A stretch of DNA of 64,000 bases, taken from assembly GCA_021647705.1 (NCBI GenBank), contig JAKIUF010000010.1:42599-106598 (forward strand), written 5' to 3'. The position numbers and the translations under genes are program-made. The notes under the pieces were generated by a model. It was given only the letters and a program-made list of their open reading frames with translations, did no database searches and was not told the DNA's origin. Positions 10,249-19,646 of this stretch are shown here, piece after piece (positions within the stretch are counted from its first letter, which is position 1; every line of letters starts with the position of its first letter). The stretch is from Gammaproteobacteria bacterium (GTDB taxonomy: Bacteria; Pseudomonadota; Gammaproteobacteria; SZUA-152).

Positions 10249-11586
10249 ATGTCCCGACGCCGCCGTAAAAAACTCCCCACTGAACCCGTTCGTGCCACCA
10301 TCGAAAGCCTGTCTCACGACGGGCGAGGCATTGCGCATATCGACGGTAAAGTAACATTCATCGCTCGCGCATTGCCCGGTGAAGAAATCATGTTTCGCTA
10401 CACGTCAAAACGCGGCACGTTCGATGAAGGCGATGCCATCGAGGTGCTGCAAGCCTCGCCGCAACGCATTGAACCGCGCTGCCCGCACTTTGGCGTATGC
10501 GGCGGTTGCAGTCTGCAACACCTGAGTCCGGCCGATCAGATAGCCGCAAAACAGGAACGTCTCCTGGAAAACCTGCAACACCTGGGCAAAGTCACCCCCG
10601 GCGAAGTGCTGCCCCCCCTGACGGCCACGCCCTGGGGTTACCGCCGCAAAGCTCGCCTGGGGGTGAAATACATGCGCCGGGAACAGGTCGTGCGTGTCGG
10701 CTTCCGGGAAAAGCACAGCGCCTTTCTCACCGACGCCAAGCAATGTGATGTATTGCATGAAGTGATTGCCTCCCGCCTGACGGCATTTGGCGAGCTGGTG
10801 AACCGGCTATCGGTACGCGACAAAATTCCACAGATTGAAGTCGCCGTGGGCGATACCCACACCGCACTGGTATTCCGTCACCTGGAACCGCTCAGCGAAG
10901 AAGACGAGCAGCAACTCTGTGCCTTTGGCGAAAGCCATCAATTAGGAATCTTTGTACAACCCAAAGGCCCAAAAACCGTGCGCCGCCTGTGGCCGGAAAC
11001 AGACAGTGATTTCAAACTCCACTATGAACTGCCCGCGTACGATGTTGACATTCAATTTCAACCCATAGACTTCACCCAGGTCAACGCCGAACTGAACCGC
11101 GCCATGATCGACCAGGCCATTGCTCTGTTGGACGTACAAAAGGAAGACCGCGTACTGGACTTGTTCTGCGGACTGGGTAATTTTTCCCTGCCCCTGGCAC
11201 GCAAAGCCGGAGCCGTGGTAGGTGTGGAAGGCGAAGCCAGCTTAGTGGAACGGGCGCGTGAAAACGCACAAAACAACGGCATCAGCAATGTGGCATTTTA
11301 CGCCGCCGACCTCAATGGAGACCTTGCCGCCGAGCCCTGGTACGGCGAGGGTTTTAACAAACTGTTGCTGGACCCGCCACGCAGCGGTGCGCCCGTGGTG
11401 GTTGAAAAACTTCCCCAACCTCTACCGCAACGCATCGTCTATGTTTCCTGTGACCCGGCCACGCTGGCTCGTGATGCCGGTATACTGGTCAAACAACACG
11501 GCTACACACTGGTGAGCGCCGGTGTTATGGACATGTTTCCGCATACTGCCCATGTGGAATCCATTGCCCTGTTTGAAAAAAAGTAA
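10249..11586 (+). CDS. rlmD: 23S rRNA (uracil-1939-C5)-methyltransferase
   Basis: A 445-aa SAM-dependent RNA methyltransferase of the TrmA/RlmD family, modifying U1939 in 23S rRNA. A TRAM RNA-binding domain occupies about residues 12-70. The iron-sulfur cysteines are Cys78, Cys84 and Cys87 (CPHFGVCGGC), with a fourth in KQCDVLHE. The SAM motif is DLFCGLGNFSLPLA, and the catalytic cysteine is Cys401 in YVSCDPATLARD. It sits 98 bp after cysM. In Pseudomonas relA and mazG follow; here they do not. The 346-bp gap downstream (11587-11932) is AT-rich and holds only a repeat. Confidence 0.96.
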   Translation: MSRRRRKKLPTEPVRATIESLSHDGRGIAHIDGKVTFIARALPGEEIMFRYTSKRGTFDEGDAIEVLQASPQRIEPRCPHFGVCGGCSLQHLSPADQIAAKQERLLENLQHLGKVTPGEVLPPLTATPWGYRRKARLGVKYMRREQVVRVGFREKHSAFLTDAKQCDVLHEVIASRLTAFGELVNRLSVRDKIPQIEVAVGDTHTALVFRHLEPLSEEDEQQLCAFGESHQLGIFVQPKGPKTVRRLWPETDSDFKLHYELPAYDVDIQFQPIDFTQVNAELNRAMIDQAIALLDVQKEDRVLDLFCGLGNFSLPLARKAGAVVGVEGEASLVERARENAQNNGISNVAFYAADLNGDLAAEPWYGEGFNKLLLDPPRSGAPVVVEKLPQPLPQRIVYVSCDPATLARDAGILVKQHGYTLVSAGVMDMFPHTAHVESIALFEKK

Positions 11587-11604
11587 CTGCACAGCCTGAC
11601 TTTC

Positions 11605-11665
11605 AGAGGCGCAAAGGACGCAAAGTTTATACTGTTTTTCTTTGCGCTCTTTGCGTTAAATACTC
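11605..11665. repeat. CGCAAAGGACGCAAAG-type inverted repeat
   Basis: Complementary arms (AGGCGCAAAGGACGCAAAG and CTTTGCGCTCTTTGCGTTAA) form a long imperfect hairpin just after rlmD. The family recurs at 37291-37370, 53552-53645, 54396-54495, 56113-56230 and 56380-56415. Here it may end the rlmD transcript. Confidence 0.7.
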
Positions 11666-11932
11666 CATCAGTAATAAATTTGAAATTTGAATGAGTGTTT
11701 CATGAAATACTGAAATAACCATTTATACCTAAAATCAAATACTTGTAAAATCAGCGCTTGATTTATAGGTAAAAAGCCAGCTGATTCGTGACATTTTTTG
11801 TTAATTTTCCCATTTCCGGTTATCCGTGTTTTTCCCACAAGACAAACTGAAATTTGATGCTATCTTGTGGGTGAGAGTGTGATATCACAGCAGTAATTCT
11901 GGTGTTTTTTGCGAAAATAGCAGGAGGTACAC

Positions 11933-12187
11933 ATGGCCATTGGAACCCCGGTAGTCGGCAGTTGGTATCAGGGCACAGACGAACTGAAGTTTGAAGTGAT
12001 TGCGGTGAATGAAGACGAAGGCATCATCGAAATCCATTACATGGATGGTGAGCTGGACGAAGTGGAATTCGATGTCTGGTCGCAAATGAGAGTGGAACAC
12101 CTTCCCTCCCTCGGAGACTGGGGGGAGGTTTACGACGAGTTTGCACAGGACGACCTGGACTACACCGACTTCGACTTGCGCTCCTGA
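11933..12187 (+). CDS. Small acidic conserved protein (DUF6763-like)
   Basis: An 84-aa, strongly acidic protein. It starts MAIGTPVVGSWYQ, has a middle GIIEIHYMDGELDEVEFDVW, and an Asp/Glu-rich tail (DDLDYTDFDLRS). It has no membrane segment and no catalytic motif. The pattern fits a small family widespread in gammaproteobacteria and catalogued as DUF6763; the family name is from memory. A textbook ribosome site (AGGAGG) lies 6 bases before the ATG, which argues for real and perhaps strong translation. The function is unknown. It stands alone, flanked by AT-rich sequence and a small palindrome (GGGTGCG-TTTTA-CGCACC near 12210). Confidence 0.8.
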   Translation: MAIGTPVVGSWYQGTDELKFEVIAVNEDEGIIEIHYMDGELDEVEFDVWSQMRVEHLPSLGDWGEVYDEFAQDDLDYTDFDLRS

Positions 12188-12351
12188 GTCTTATTGCTTG
12201 TGCGGGTAGGGTGCGTTTTACGCACCAACATTGTTTCAATGTTACTTACGATGAAAATTGTCAAGTATGCCGGGCTCGATATCCCGAAATCCGCCCAAAA
12301 ACGCCTACTTTTGCGTGCTGCGAATATCCCATCAGCTTGTTGCAGGATGGT

Positions 12352-12708
12352 TTATTTCTGCAATAAAGCCGATTGCTCAAACTGAACGCCACTCCATCCC
12401 TGTCGCATGAACGTGCGAATATTTTCGTGGTCATTACCCTCAGGATTTTGCAGCACATCCTCCCGGTAGTATTTTCCAAAGCAGCTCAAGGTCTCTTCTT
12501 CTGTCAGCCCCTCTGTTGTAGCAAAAGCAAAGATTTTGCAGGAACCCTCATTGCTGCCAGGCAGGTTAATCACCTGGTCATGGCCACGGCCATTCACAAA
12601 ATGCGTCGGCGTGTACTCAAAATGCTCATCGATACAATCGATTACATCCTGGAACTCCACAGTCTCCGGTCGGGTTTTAATTTGTGTAACTAACTCATCA
12701 ATCGTCAT
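12352..12708 (-). CDS. HopJ-family protein
   Basis: A 118-aa protein matching the HopJ family: FQDVIDCIDEHFEYTPTHFVNG, then NEGSCKIFAFATTEGL, then FGKYYREDVL...DHENIRTFMRQGWSGVQF. The name comes from a supposed Pseudomonas type III effector, but the family is widespread in bacteria without type III secretion. Nothing here suggests secretion: there is no signal peptide and no secretion genes. A housekeeping or stress role is likelier. It is monocistronic and converges with the small acidic gene. The biochemical function is unknown. Confidence 0.85.
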   Translation of the reverse strand: MTIDELVTQIKTRPETVEFQDVIDCIDEHFEYTPTHFVNGRGHDQVINLPGSNEGSCKIFAFATTEGLTEEETLSCFGKYYREDVLQNPEGNDHENIRTFMRQGWSGVQFEQSALLQK

Positions 12709-12889
12709 AGTGTGTTTGTCTTTTTTTTAAGTTTTCTAACAAGGGGTTTAAACCCCCGTATTTTCAGGCAGCAACCCGAAGCAGAAGGGTAAATAAAAAC
12801 CGGCAGCAGGTCAAAGTTGTGATTGAGAATGCCTCCCGGCGTTTTCTACCGCAAAGAGCGTGAAGCAAGTCACACCGGTAAAACAGTTC

Positions 12890-13047
12890 GTAGGGTGTAT
12901 GCAAGGTCTATGGTGGAACCGCTGCGCTTGTTCCACCCTACAATTTTACCCTGTGTTGAATAGAGCGAAACAAAAAGTCGATGAATACCCCAACTCTCTC
13001 TATCCTCTTATCCGAGTAGGGTGGAACAAGCGCAGCGGTTCCACCAA
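12890..13047. repeat. Composite inverted repeat, family B
   Basis: Two inverted arms, GGTGGAACCGCTGCGCTTG with TTCCACC at 12911-12937 and GGTGGAACAAGCGCAGCGG with TTCCACC at 13020-13046, flank about 90 bp. Versions of the same arm-spacer-arm unit occur at 32395-32660, and a half unit lies at 58202-58256. It lies in the 571-bp gap 12709-13279, which contains no gene. A second hairpin (GGTTGGGGTGAAT ... ATGAACCCCAAC) sits at 13083-13113. Confidence 0.8.
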
Positions 13048-13279
13048 CTTCCACGAGATCACTCTGTGTTGAATAGCGCGTAGGTTGGGGTGAATGTTTT
13101 TTATGAACCCCAACATGCCAGAACACGTCAAACTGCCCCAAAATCATATTCAGAGCACCACAAGCAAACTTATCCCGACGTTCAAAGCCAAAAATAATTC
13201 TACCCTGCACGATGAATATGTTGATGTTCAAACCTTACGCCAACCTGAAGGATCGCCAAATTGACCCATACCAGACAAA

Positions 13280-14017
13280 TTACTTCGTCAGCATACGCAA
13301 CTTGAAATCAAGCCTTTTTTGACTAAAACCGGGAATATCACATATATTTTTGCGCAACATTTTACCACTGCTGGGCGAACCCAAAAACACACCAATCACA
13401 TTCTCATACGCGGGCAGGCTCAATTGAAAAACGGACTTGAAATGCCGGGCGACATCGGGCTCCGCAATACAAGCACTTTTTCTCAACGCCTTGCTGCCAA
13501 TAAAATTCATCACCAGCGTGCCGTTTTTATTGAGATTGCGTAACAGAGTATTGCACCATGCTTTATCCGCAGGTACCGCACGCTCAACACTGTCACTGCT
13601 GCCAAACAAATCATCAATAATAAAATCAAAAGGCGGACCATCGTAATCCTGCAACCACTGAACCGCATCCGCATGATGCAACGTCGCCATGTTTTTTTTA
13701 ATACCAAAAAATTTCCGGGCAATCTGCAAATGTGTTTTGCTCAGCTCCACACCCACAATCTCCACCGGTTCCACACACTGCCGCAATAAATGAATGGCCG
13801 AACCCCCTCCCACTCCCAACAGCAAAACGCGCTTGATGCGCCCTGGTGGTCGAAAAAAGGCCGGAATCACCAGCAAATCCCACACGCCACCACTGTGCGC
13901 CCGGTCCGGGTGATACTGACTATGAAACACACCATTAGTATACAGCCGCCGGGAACGTCCAGCGGTGCGTACCTCATAACAGGTGTCGCGGGTTTGTTTT
14001 TGCCAAAGCAGAGCCAT
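13280..14017 (-). CDS. Spermidine-synthase-like SAM-binding protein
   Basis: A 245-aa Rossmann-fold protein of the spermidine synthase superfamily. The nucleotide-binding loop is RVLLLGVGGGSAIHLLRQ, followed by VGVELSKTHLQIARKFF and DFIIDDLFG. The N-terminal beta-hairpin domain of true aminopropyltransferases is short here, and no speD gene is nearby. A methyltransferase or uncharacterised paralogue is more likely than real spermidine synthesis. It is divergent from the WYL regulator across about 200 bp. Confidence 0.75.
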   Translation of the reverse strand: MALLWQKQTRDTCYEVRTAGRSRRLYTNGVFHSQYHPDRAHSGGVWDLLVIPAFFRPPGRIKRVLLLGVGGGSAIHLLRQCVEPVEIVGVELSKTHLQIARKFFGIKKNMATLHHADAVQWLQDYDGPPFDFIIDDLFGSSDSVERAVPADKAWCNTLLRNLNKNGTLVMNFIGSKALRKSACIAEPDVARHFKSVFQLSLPAYENVIGVFLGSPSSGKMLRKNICDIPGFSQKRLDFKLRMLTK

Positions 14018-14214
14018 GAGTTTCAGGTAACTTGTCGTTGTGTCACGAAGAATGAAAACGAAGTGGATTCTCTGCTGAAAAGCACCTCACTGCAACTGGT
14101 TATTCTGTTGAGTAAAACTGTCATACTGTCAATGGTATTTTTCACGCAAAAATGTGGCTTGTTCTATCTATCATGGTCATGTAACACTTCGCCATCAATA
14201 ACAACAAATAGAAT

Positions 14215-15195
14215 ATGGACAAGTTTGACCGTATATTCCAGTTAGATCAGTTGCTCAACAGCCACCGATGCCCGCTATCGCTCAACACACTGCAAGATAA
14301 AATGGAGTGTTCCGAGTCCACTGCGCGGCGCATGATCGGTACTCTACGTGACACACTGGGCGCGCCCATCGAATATGACCGGGAACAAAATGGTTACTAT
14401 TACGATGTAACGCAAGGCCAGACCTGGGAACTGCCCGGCCTGTGGTTTAATGCCCAAGAGCTTTATGCCCTGTTGGTATCCTACAATCTGCTGGATCAGC
14501 TTCAACCCGGCATGCTGAGTGATCATATTCAGCCGCTCAAGCAGCGCATTGAAAGCATTCTTCAACAAAGCCATGCAGGCGGAAGCCCGGACCTGAGCAA
14601 ACGCATCCGCATTTTTCAACAGGGCGCACGGCCCGCCAATCTTGATCATTTCCGCCAGATTGCCAGTGCCACGCTGCAACGTCGCCAGATACGTCTGCTC
14701 TACCATGGCCGTGAACGTGACCAAACCACTGAACGTACCGTCTCTCCACAGCGCCTTGTTTATTACCGCAGCAACTGGTATCTCGATGCCTGGTGCCACC
14801 TGCGCAAAGAATTTCGCACATTCTCACTGGATCGCCTCAGCCCTGTTGAAATGCAGCAAGTAGCCGCCCGGGAAATCAGTGAGGAAAGTCTGGATGAGCA
14901 CTTTGCACATGCCTATGGCATCTTTGCCGGACAGCCTACACACAGCGCGAAGTTGCGTTTCACCTCTGAAGTTGCACGCTGGGTAGCGGATGAACACTGG
15001 CATCCACAACAACAGGGAAAGGTACTGACTGATGGTGGTTATGAATTGAGCATTCCTTACAGTGATACCCGAGAACTCATTATGGATATTATGAAATACG
15101 GCCCGGATGTAGAAGTTATCAGCCCCGATACATTGCGCAAACTGCATATAGAGAAACTGGCATCGGCAATCAACAATTATAAAAATGGAAAATAA
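14215..15195 (+). CDS. WYL-domain transcriptional regulator (YafY type)
   Basis: A 326-aa regulator. The N-terminal winged helix-turn-helix (about 1-60) reads LSLNTLQDKMECSESTARRMIGTL. A WYL domain (about 135-205) has IRLLYHGRERDQTTERTVSP and LVYYRSNWYLDAWCH, and a WCX-like C-terminal domain follows. WYL proteins bind nucleic-acid or nucleotide ligands and often sit next to CRISPR-Cas or other defence loci. This one lies just upstream of cas3 in the same direction, making it a candidate regulator of the cas operon. No Shine-Dalgarno site is clear. A direct target site was not identified. Confidence 0.9.
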   Translation: MDKFDRIFQLDQLLNSHRCPLSLNTLQDKMECSESTARRMIGTLRDTLGAPIEYDREQNGYYYDVTQGQTWELPGLWFNAQELYALLVSYNLLDQLQPGMLSDHIQPLKQRIESILQQSHAGGSPDLSKRIRIFQQGARPANLDHFRQIASATLQRRQIRLLYHGRERDQTTERTVSPQRLVYYRSNWYLDAWCHLRKEFRTFSLDRLSPVEMQQVAAREISEESLDEHFAHAYGIFAGQPTHSAKLRFTSEVARWVADEHWHPQQQGKVLTDGGYELSIPYSDTRELIMDIMKYGPDVEVISPDTLRKLHIEKLASAINNYKNGK

Positions 15196-15244
15196 TCGCT
15201 GGCCTGGTCAGGTTTTGACAGGGCGGGGTGGTATAAAGCAAAGC

Positions 15245-15397
15245 ATGAAAAAGTCATCAATAAAAATGCTCGATACAGCAGCTTGCTATTTTCGTTATTG
15301 GGGCAAGGCCGGTAAAGAAAAAGAAGAAGGCGCGCTATATTATTTGTTGCCTTATCATTGTCTAAGGTCACTATGGTCAAAAATTCAGCAAGGGTAG
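15245..15397 (+). pseudogene. Fragment of a second cas3 (HD-domain N-terminus)
   Basis: The reading frame 15245-15397 encodes TAACYFRYWGKAGKEKEEGA, then LYYLLPYHCL, and then runs into unrelated residues and a stop. The pattern YWGKA ... LLPYHCL is the start of the HD nuclease domain of Cas3 proteins, where DVAAVG would normally follow. The functional cas3 directly downstream starts with the equivalent but different segment IWAKTCKDGSGKWHPLILH. This is therefore about 40 codons of a different, deleted cas3 lying 8 bp before the intact one. It is recognised by motif only. Confidence 0.65.
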
Positions 15398-15405
15398 CTT
15401 AGGCA

Positions 15406-18051
15406 ATGATCAGTCTTATTGAGTCAAAAATATGGGCAAAAACGTGCAAGGATGGTTCTGGAAAATGGCATCCCCTCATTCTCCATATGTTGGATGTGGC
15501 AGCCTGTGTGGATGCGGTTCTTGCACGCGAGCCTGAATCAACCCGAAGCAGAATAGCAGCAGTTTTTGGGATGTCATGGAAAGATGTACGGAGTTGGATT
15601 CTGCTCATAGTAGCTTGTCATGATCTTGGGAAGGCTTGCCCAGGGTTTCAGTGCAAGTGGAAAGACATGACGGAACTTCCCTTGCCTCGAATTCCTGATA
15701 CCAATATCAATCATGCATTTGTTAGTCAGATCGCACTAGCCGAGATACTAAGGGACTTGGGTTGGCCGGATGATCTGGCTGATCTAGTGGCCGATGCGGT
15801 GGGTTGTCACCATGGAAGTCGGGCGTCGCCAACAACTCTCAATAATCTTGAATACAACAGGAACGCCATTGGCAAGAATGATTGGGAATTGGCCCGTAAA
15901 AGTATTGTCGAGGCATTGGTCGTACTTTTTGAGCCTTCTCGAATTCCAGATAAGAAAAAACTCTCTGGCCCAGATTTCATGCTGTTGTCAGGTCTAACCA
16001 GTTTTGTTGACTGGATTGGCTCCAACGAAGATTGGTTTGAATTTGGTACTCCTGAAGACTGTGATGATCTGCAAGCTTGGTTTGATAAGCGTAGAAAATG
16101 TGCAGATGATGCCTTGAATGCTATTGGCTGGGATTTACGCACACCACTCAGTGATGAAAAAAGGTCTTTTCAGGACGTTTTTGATTTTCAACCCAGACCT
16201 TTGCAAAAAGCGGTTGCTGATGCATTGGCTGAAGTAACGGAGCCTGCCATTATTTTGATCGAGGCCCCTATGGGTGAGGGAAAAACCGAAGCGGCTTTTT
16301 TTGCTCATTTAGAGTTACAGCGACGTTTTGGGCATCGCGGTTTATATGTGGCACTGCCAACCAAAGCAACTGGAAATGCGATGTTTTTGCGCACGCTAAA
16401 ATTCTTGCGGGATCAAGATATGAGTCGGCCGCTTGATTTACAGCTTTTGCATGGTGCAGCACTGCTAAATGATACTTTCCAGAACCTACATGTGTCGGAT
16501 ATTCACGATGAAACAACCGGTGGAGAGGTAAAAGCTGCCGAGTGGTTTACCCAAAAAAAACGGGCATTGCTTTCTGAGTATGGAGTAGGGACTGTGGATC
16601 AAGCTCTGTTATCCATTCTACCAGTGCGGCATAACTTTGTACGACTATGGGGGTTGGCAAATCGGGTGGTGGTGTTCGATGAAATTCACGCGTATGACGC
16701 TTATACCGGTACCCTTTTAATTCATTCGATACGTTGGCTGTTGGCGTTGGGTTCTTCTGTGGTGCTGCTATCTGCAACATTGCCGCCAGATTTTCGCCGC
16801 AAGTTAGCCGAAGTGGTAAATGATAATTTACCTCCCTCAGAGAAAGAATACCCACGCCTCACTCTTTTTCAGCCTGGATCGGTAAAGCAGAGACATTTCA
16901 ATGCTGACCCTGAACGGCGTTTAACCATTAAGCTGAAAAAAATATCACCTGATTTGTCTGGCATATGCTCGGTACTGCAAGAGCATCTTGTTAACGGAGG
17001 CATGGGGCTTGCGTTGGTTAATACGGTACAGAGGGCACAGGATCTTTATCAGATATTTTCTCAAGGCGAGCCGATTGAAATAAATGGGCAGGTTGTTGGG
17101 AAACACCTTGCCGATGGTACCGATGTGTACCTTTTTCATGCTCGCTTTCCTGCTGATAAAAGACAGCAGCGAGAAGAACTGGCGCTTGAGAATTTTGGTG
17201 TGGATAGTAAGCGTGAGGGCCGAAAAATCCTCATTGCCACCCAGGTAGTTGAGCAGAGTCTTGATCTGGATTTCGATGTCATGGCAACCGACTTGGCTCC
17301 CATCGATTTGGTGCTTCAGCGAGCCGGGCGACTATGGCGGCATAAACGTGAATATAGGCCGATGCCTGAACCGGTTCTGATTGTGGCAGGGCTTGCCGGA
17401 GATGCGCCTCCCGACTTTGAAGATCCACTGTGGTGGAGTTCAGTTTACCGTGAGGATTTCCTGATACGCACATGGTGTCTGTTAAGTAATAAACCGAGTT
17501 TAGTCCTCCCAGATGAAATCGATACTTTGGTTCAGGAGGTGTACGAAGAACCAGTGGAGATACCTGAATTCCTCAAAAAGCGTTTGGATAAAGCGCTTTG
17601 TGAGGGCGAAGGGGGGGCATTAGGAGAGACGCAGCAAGCACATATAGCCTTCATTGGTTTTCCAGATGATGGTTCGTGGAATGATCCAGGCAGATTCAAC
17701 TTGTATGACGAAGATGACCCGGATGTTCATCGTACTCTCAAGGTTCAAACCCGCCTGGGAGAGGAGTCTGCTGTAGCGATTCCCATTTATTTAGAGGATA
17801 ACTTCGATCCTGACGGTATTCCTAATTCAGCACAGGCCAAACAGTGGTATTTGAGGGCAGTGAACATCTCCCGTTTGCGTGTGGTTAAAAATCTAAAAAG
17901 ATTGGGTGTACCTGAAGGCTGGAAAAAATCATCACTGTTACGCAACTGTTTTCCACTGTTATTGGATCAACAAGGCCATTGGCTGGAAGATACAACAGTA
18001 AGATTGGATGATGAGCTGGGGCTAACTTATGAGAAAAAGGAGAGCGAATGA
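15406..18051 (+). CDS. cas3: CRISPR-associated helicase/nuclease Cas3 (type I-E)
   Basis: An 881-aa (E. coli 888) nuclease-helicase recruited by Cascade to degrade target DNA. The N-terminal HD domain shows WHPLILHMLD, then His72-Asp73 in ACHDLGKACPGF, and VGCHHGS. The superfamily 2 helicase shows Walker A APMGEGKTEAA (about 287-297), DEIH in VVFDEIHAYDAYTG (about 425), SAT in LLSATLPP, and motif VI QRAGRLWRHKR. All catalytic motifs are present. It overlaps cas8e by 4 bases (ATGA). The ATG at 15406 follows only a weak AGG site, and the frame upstream contains the cas3 fragment just described. Confidence 0.97.
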   Translation: MISLIESKIWAKTCKDGSGKWHPLILHMLDVAACVDAVLAREPESTRSRIAAVFGMSWKDVRSWILLIVACHDLGKACPGFQCKWKDMTELPLPRIPDTNINHAFVSQIALAEILRDLGWPDDLADLVADAVGCHHGSRASPTTLNNLEYNRNAIGKNDWELARKSIVEALVVLFEPSRIPDKKKLSGPDFMLLSGLTSFVDWIGSNEDWFEFGTPEDCDDLQAWFDKRRKCADDALNAIGWDLRTPLSDEKRSFQDVFDFQPRPLQKAVADALAEVTEPAIILIEAPMGEGKTEAAFFAHLELQRRFGHRGLYVALPTKATGNAMFLRTLKFLRDQDMSRPLDLQLLHGAALLNDTFQNLHVSDIHDETTGGEVKAAEWFTQKKRALLSEYGVGTVDQALLSILPVRHNFVRLWGLANRVVVFDEIHAYDAYTGTLLIHSIRWLLALGSSVVLLSATLPPDFRRKLAEVVNDNLPPSEKEYPRLTLFQPGSVKQRHFNADPERRLTIKLKKISPDLSGICSVLQEHLVNGGMGLALVNTVQRAQDLYQIFSQGEPIEINGQVVGKHLADGTDVYLFHARFPADKRQQREELALENFGVDSKREGRKILIATQVVEQSLDLDFDVMATDLAPIDLVLQRAGRLWRHKREYRPMPEPVLIVAGLAGDAPPDFEDPLWWSSVYREDFLIRTWCLLSNKPSLVLPDEIDTLVQEVYEEPVEIPEFLKKRLDKALCEGEGGALGETQQAHIAFIGFPDDGSWNDPGRFNLYDEDDPDVHRTLKVQTRLGEESAVAIPIYLEDNFDPDGIPNSAQAKQWYLRAVNISRLRVVKNLKRLGVPEGWKKSSLLRNCFPLLLDQQGHWLEDTTVRLDDELGLTYEKKESE

Positions 18052-19646
18052 GTCAGTTTAATTTGGTAGACGAGAAATGGATACCGGTACGTTTTCTGGA
18101 TGGTACACGAGATGAACTTGGTATCAGCGATGTTTTACTGAAATCTAAGGAGATCGAATCCATTGAAGATTCATCTCCCTTGGTGGTGGCTGCGCTGTAC
18201 CGATTTTTGTTGGCGGTGTTGTATCGAGCGTTGGAAGGTCCAACGGATATTGATCAGGCTAAAGACTTATTCAGAGATGGACTGCCTAGCGACAAAATTT
18301 CCGCTTATCTCGAGAAGTGGAACGATCGATTTTGGTTGCTTGATGAAAAACATCCGTTTGGTCAGGTGCCGACATTTGCACCAAAAAAATGGAGGTCTTG
18401 GACAGCTCTTGCAGTTGAATATAATGCTGACACTGCCAAAGTTCTCTTTGATCATGCTAATGAAAATGATCCTGGCCGGATAACCATGGCAGCAACGGCT
18501 CGCTGGTTACTTGCTGCCCAGACTTTTGCTGTTTCGACTGGGAAAAGTGAAATATCTCATACTGGAACCGCTCCATCAGCGGGTTCAGTAATGGGAATTC
18601 CTGTTGGATTGAATTTGGAAGATACACTCATTTTTTGTCTGGTTCCACAGAATCGGATGGTTTTGTCAGATGATCTTCCTCTCTGGGAGAGAGAGCCTGA
18701 TTCACTTGAATATCTAAAAAAGAAAATCAAGGTGCCAGATGAAAAGAGTGGAAAATTTAAAGATCGTACTGTGGAAAGAGTAGCTACGGGAATCGTTGAT
18801 CTTTATACGTGGAGAACCTGCTCAGTTATTTTTAAGGAGCCAAGCTTAGATTTAATCTCTGATCTTGGTTTTGCTTCTGGTGTCGGATATAAGGAGATGG
18901 TTGATATTGATCCAATGCTTGCTTACATGATAAGAGAGGTTAAGGATAAAGGATCAAAGGAAAAAATTAAAAAAAAGTTTTCTATTCAGTTTGAAGAAAG
19001 AGGGATTTGGAGGGATTTTGATTCTCTTCTTCCTGACGAAACTAGCCTTGCACCGAAGGTTATCGAACATGCGATTAGATTAACAAAAAAAGAACACGAA
19101 AGGTTCCCGAAAGGAGTAATAGTTTTGGGTCAAAAATATTTCCCCCCTAGGCCAAATGTAGAATATTGGAGAAAAGAATATTTTACCCTTCCTGAAGCCC
19201 TTTCCGGTAATCAAAATGTACGACATGAGATCCATGAAATTCTTCAAGATGCAAAAAAATCAGGGGTTGTGTTGAAGGCTTCTTGTGAGAGTTTTGCTAG
19301 GGACATGATTGGGCATGGAAAAAGAAAGGTGGAACAATCTGATATTGATGACTTTGTCACCCAATTAACGGTTCTGCCGTACTACTGGTCTACCCTTGAA
19401 TCTAAATTTCATAATATGTTGCGTGAATATGGGCTTGATCGAGACAGTGATGATGTTCGCCACCTATGGCTTATTTCCGTATGCAGTGTCTTAAAGTCAG
19501 CATGGAATCAGCACAGTGCTTCTGTTTCCACTGGAGATGCCTGGGCCATTCGAGCCCTTGTCAAGGCCGAAGGACGAGTATTACTTCAGTTGAAGAAATT
19601 ACGAAATGAAATTTCAATTCTTAAGCCAGTAGAGGTGTCTGCATGA
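18048..19646 (+). CDS. casA: Cascade large subunit Cas8e (CasA/Cse1)
   Basis: A 532-aa (E. coli 502) large subunit that recognises the PAM and recruits Cas3. It opens with the family signature FNLVDEKWIPVRFLDG, followed by ISDVLLKSKEI and PLVVAALYRFLLAVLYRAL. The middle part has ISHTGTAPSAGSVMGIPVG and YTWRTCSVIF, the region around the L1 and PAM-sensing loops. The last 130 residues are helical. The gene is AT-richer than its flanks from about 18700 to 19450. It sits in a strictly overlapping operon: 4 bases with cas3 and 4 with casB. Confidence 0.93.
   Translation: MSQFNLVDEKWIPVRFLDGTRDELGISDVLLKSKEIESIEDSSPLVVAALYRFLLAVLYRALEGPTDIDQAKDLFRDGLPSDKISAYLEKWNDRFWLLDEKHPFGQVPTFAPKKWRSWTALAVEYNADTAKVLFDHANENDPGRITMAATARWLLAAQTFAVSTGKSEISHTGTAPSAGSVMGIPVGLNLEDTLIFCLVPQNRMVLSDDLPLWEREPDSLEYLKKKIKVPDEKSGKFKDRTVERVATGIVDLYTWRTCSVIFKEPSLDLISDLGFASGVGYKEMVDIDPMLAYMIREVKDKGSKEKIKKKFSIQFEERGIWRDFDSLLPDETSLAPKVIEHAIRLTKKEHERFPKGVIVLGQKYFPPRPNVEYWRKEYFTLPEALSGNQNVRHEIHEILQDAKKSGVVLKASCESFARDMIGHGKRKVEQSDIDDFVTQLTVLPYYWSTLESKFHNMLREYGLDRDSDDVRHLWLISVCSVLKSAWNQHSASVSTGDAWAIRALVKAEGRVLLQLKKLRNEISILKPVEVSA

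Noticed and set aside
12352..12708. HopJ protein as a type III effector
   Set aside because: The family is common in non-pathogens, and no secretion genes or chaperone are present.
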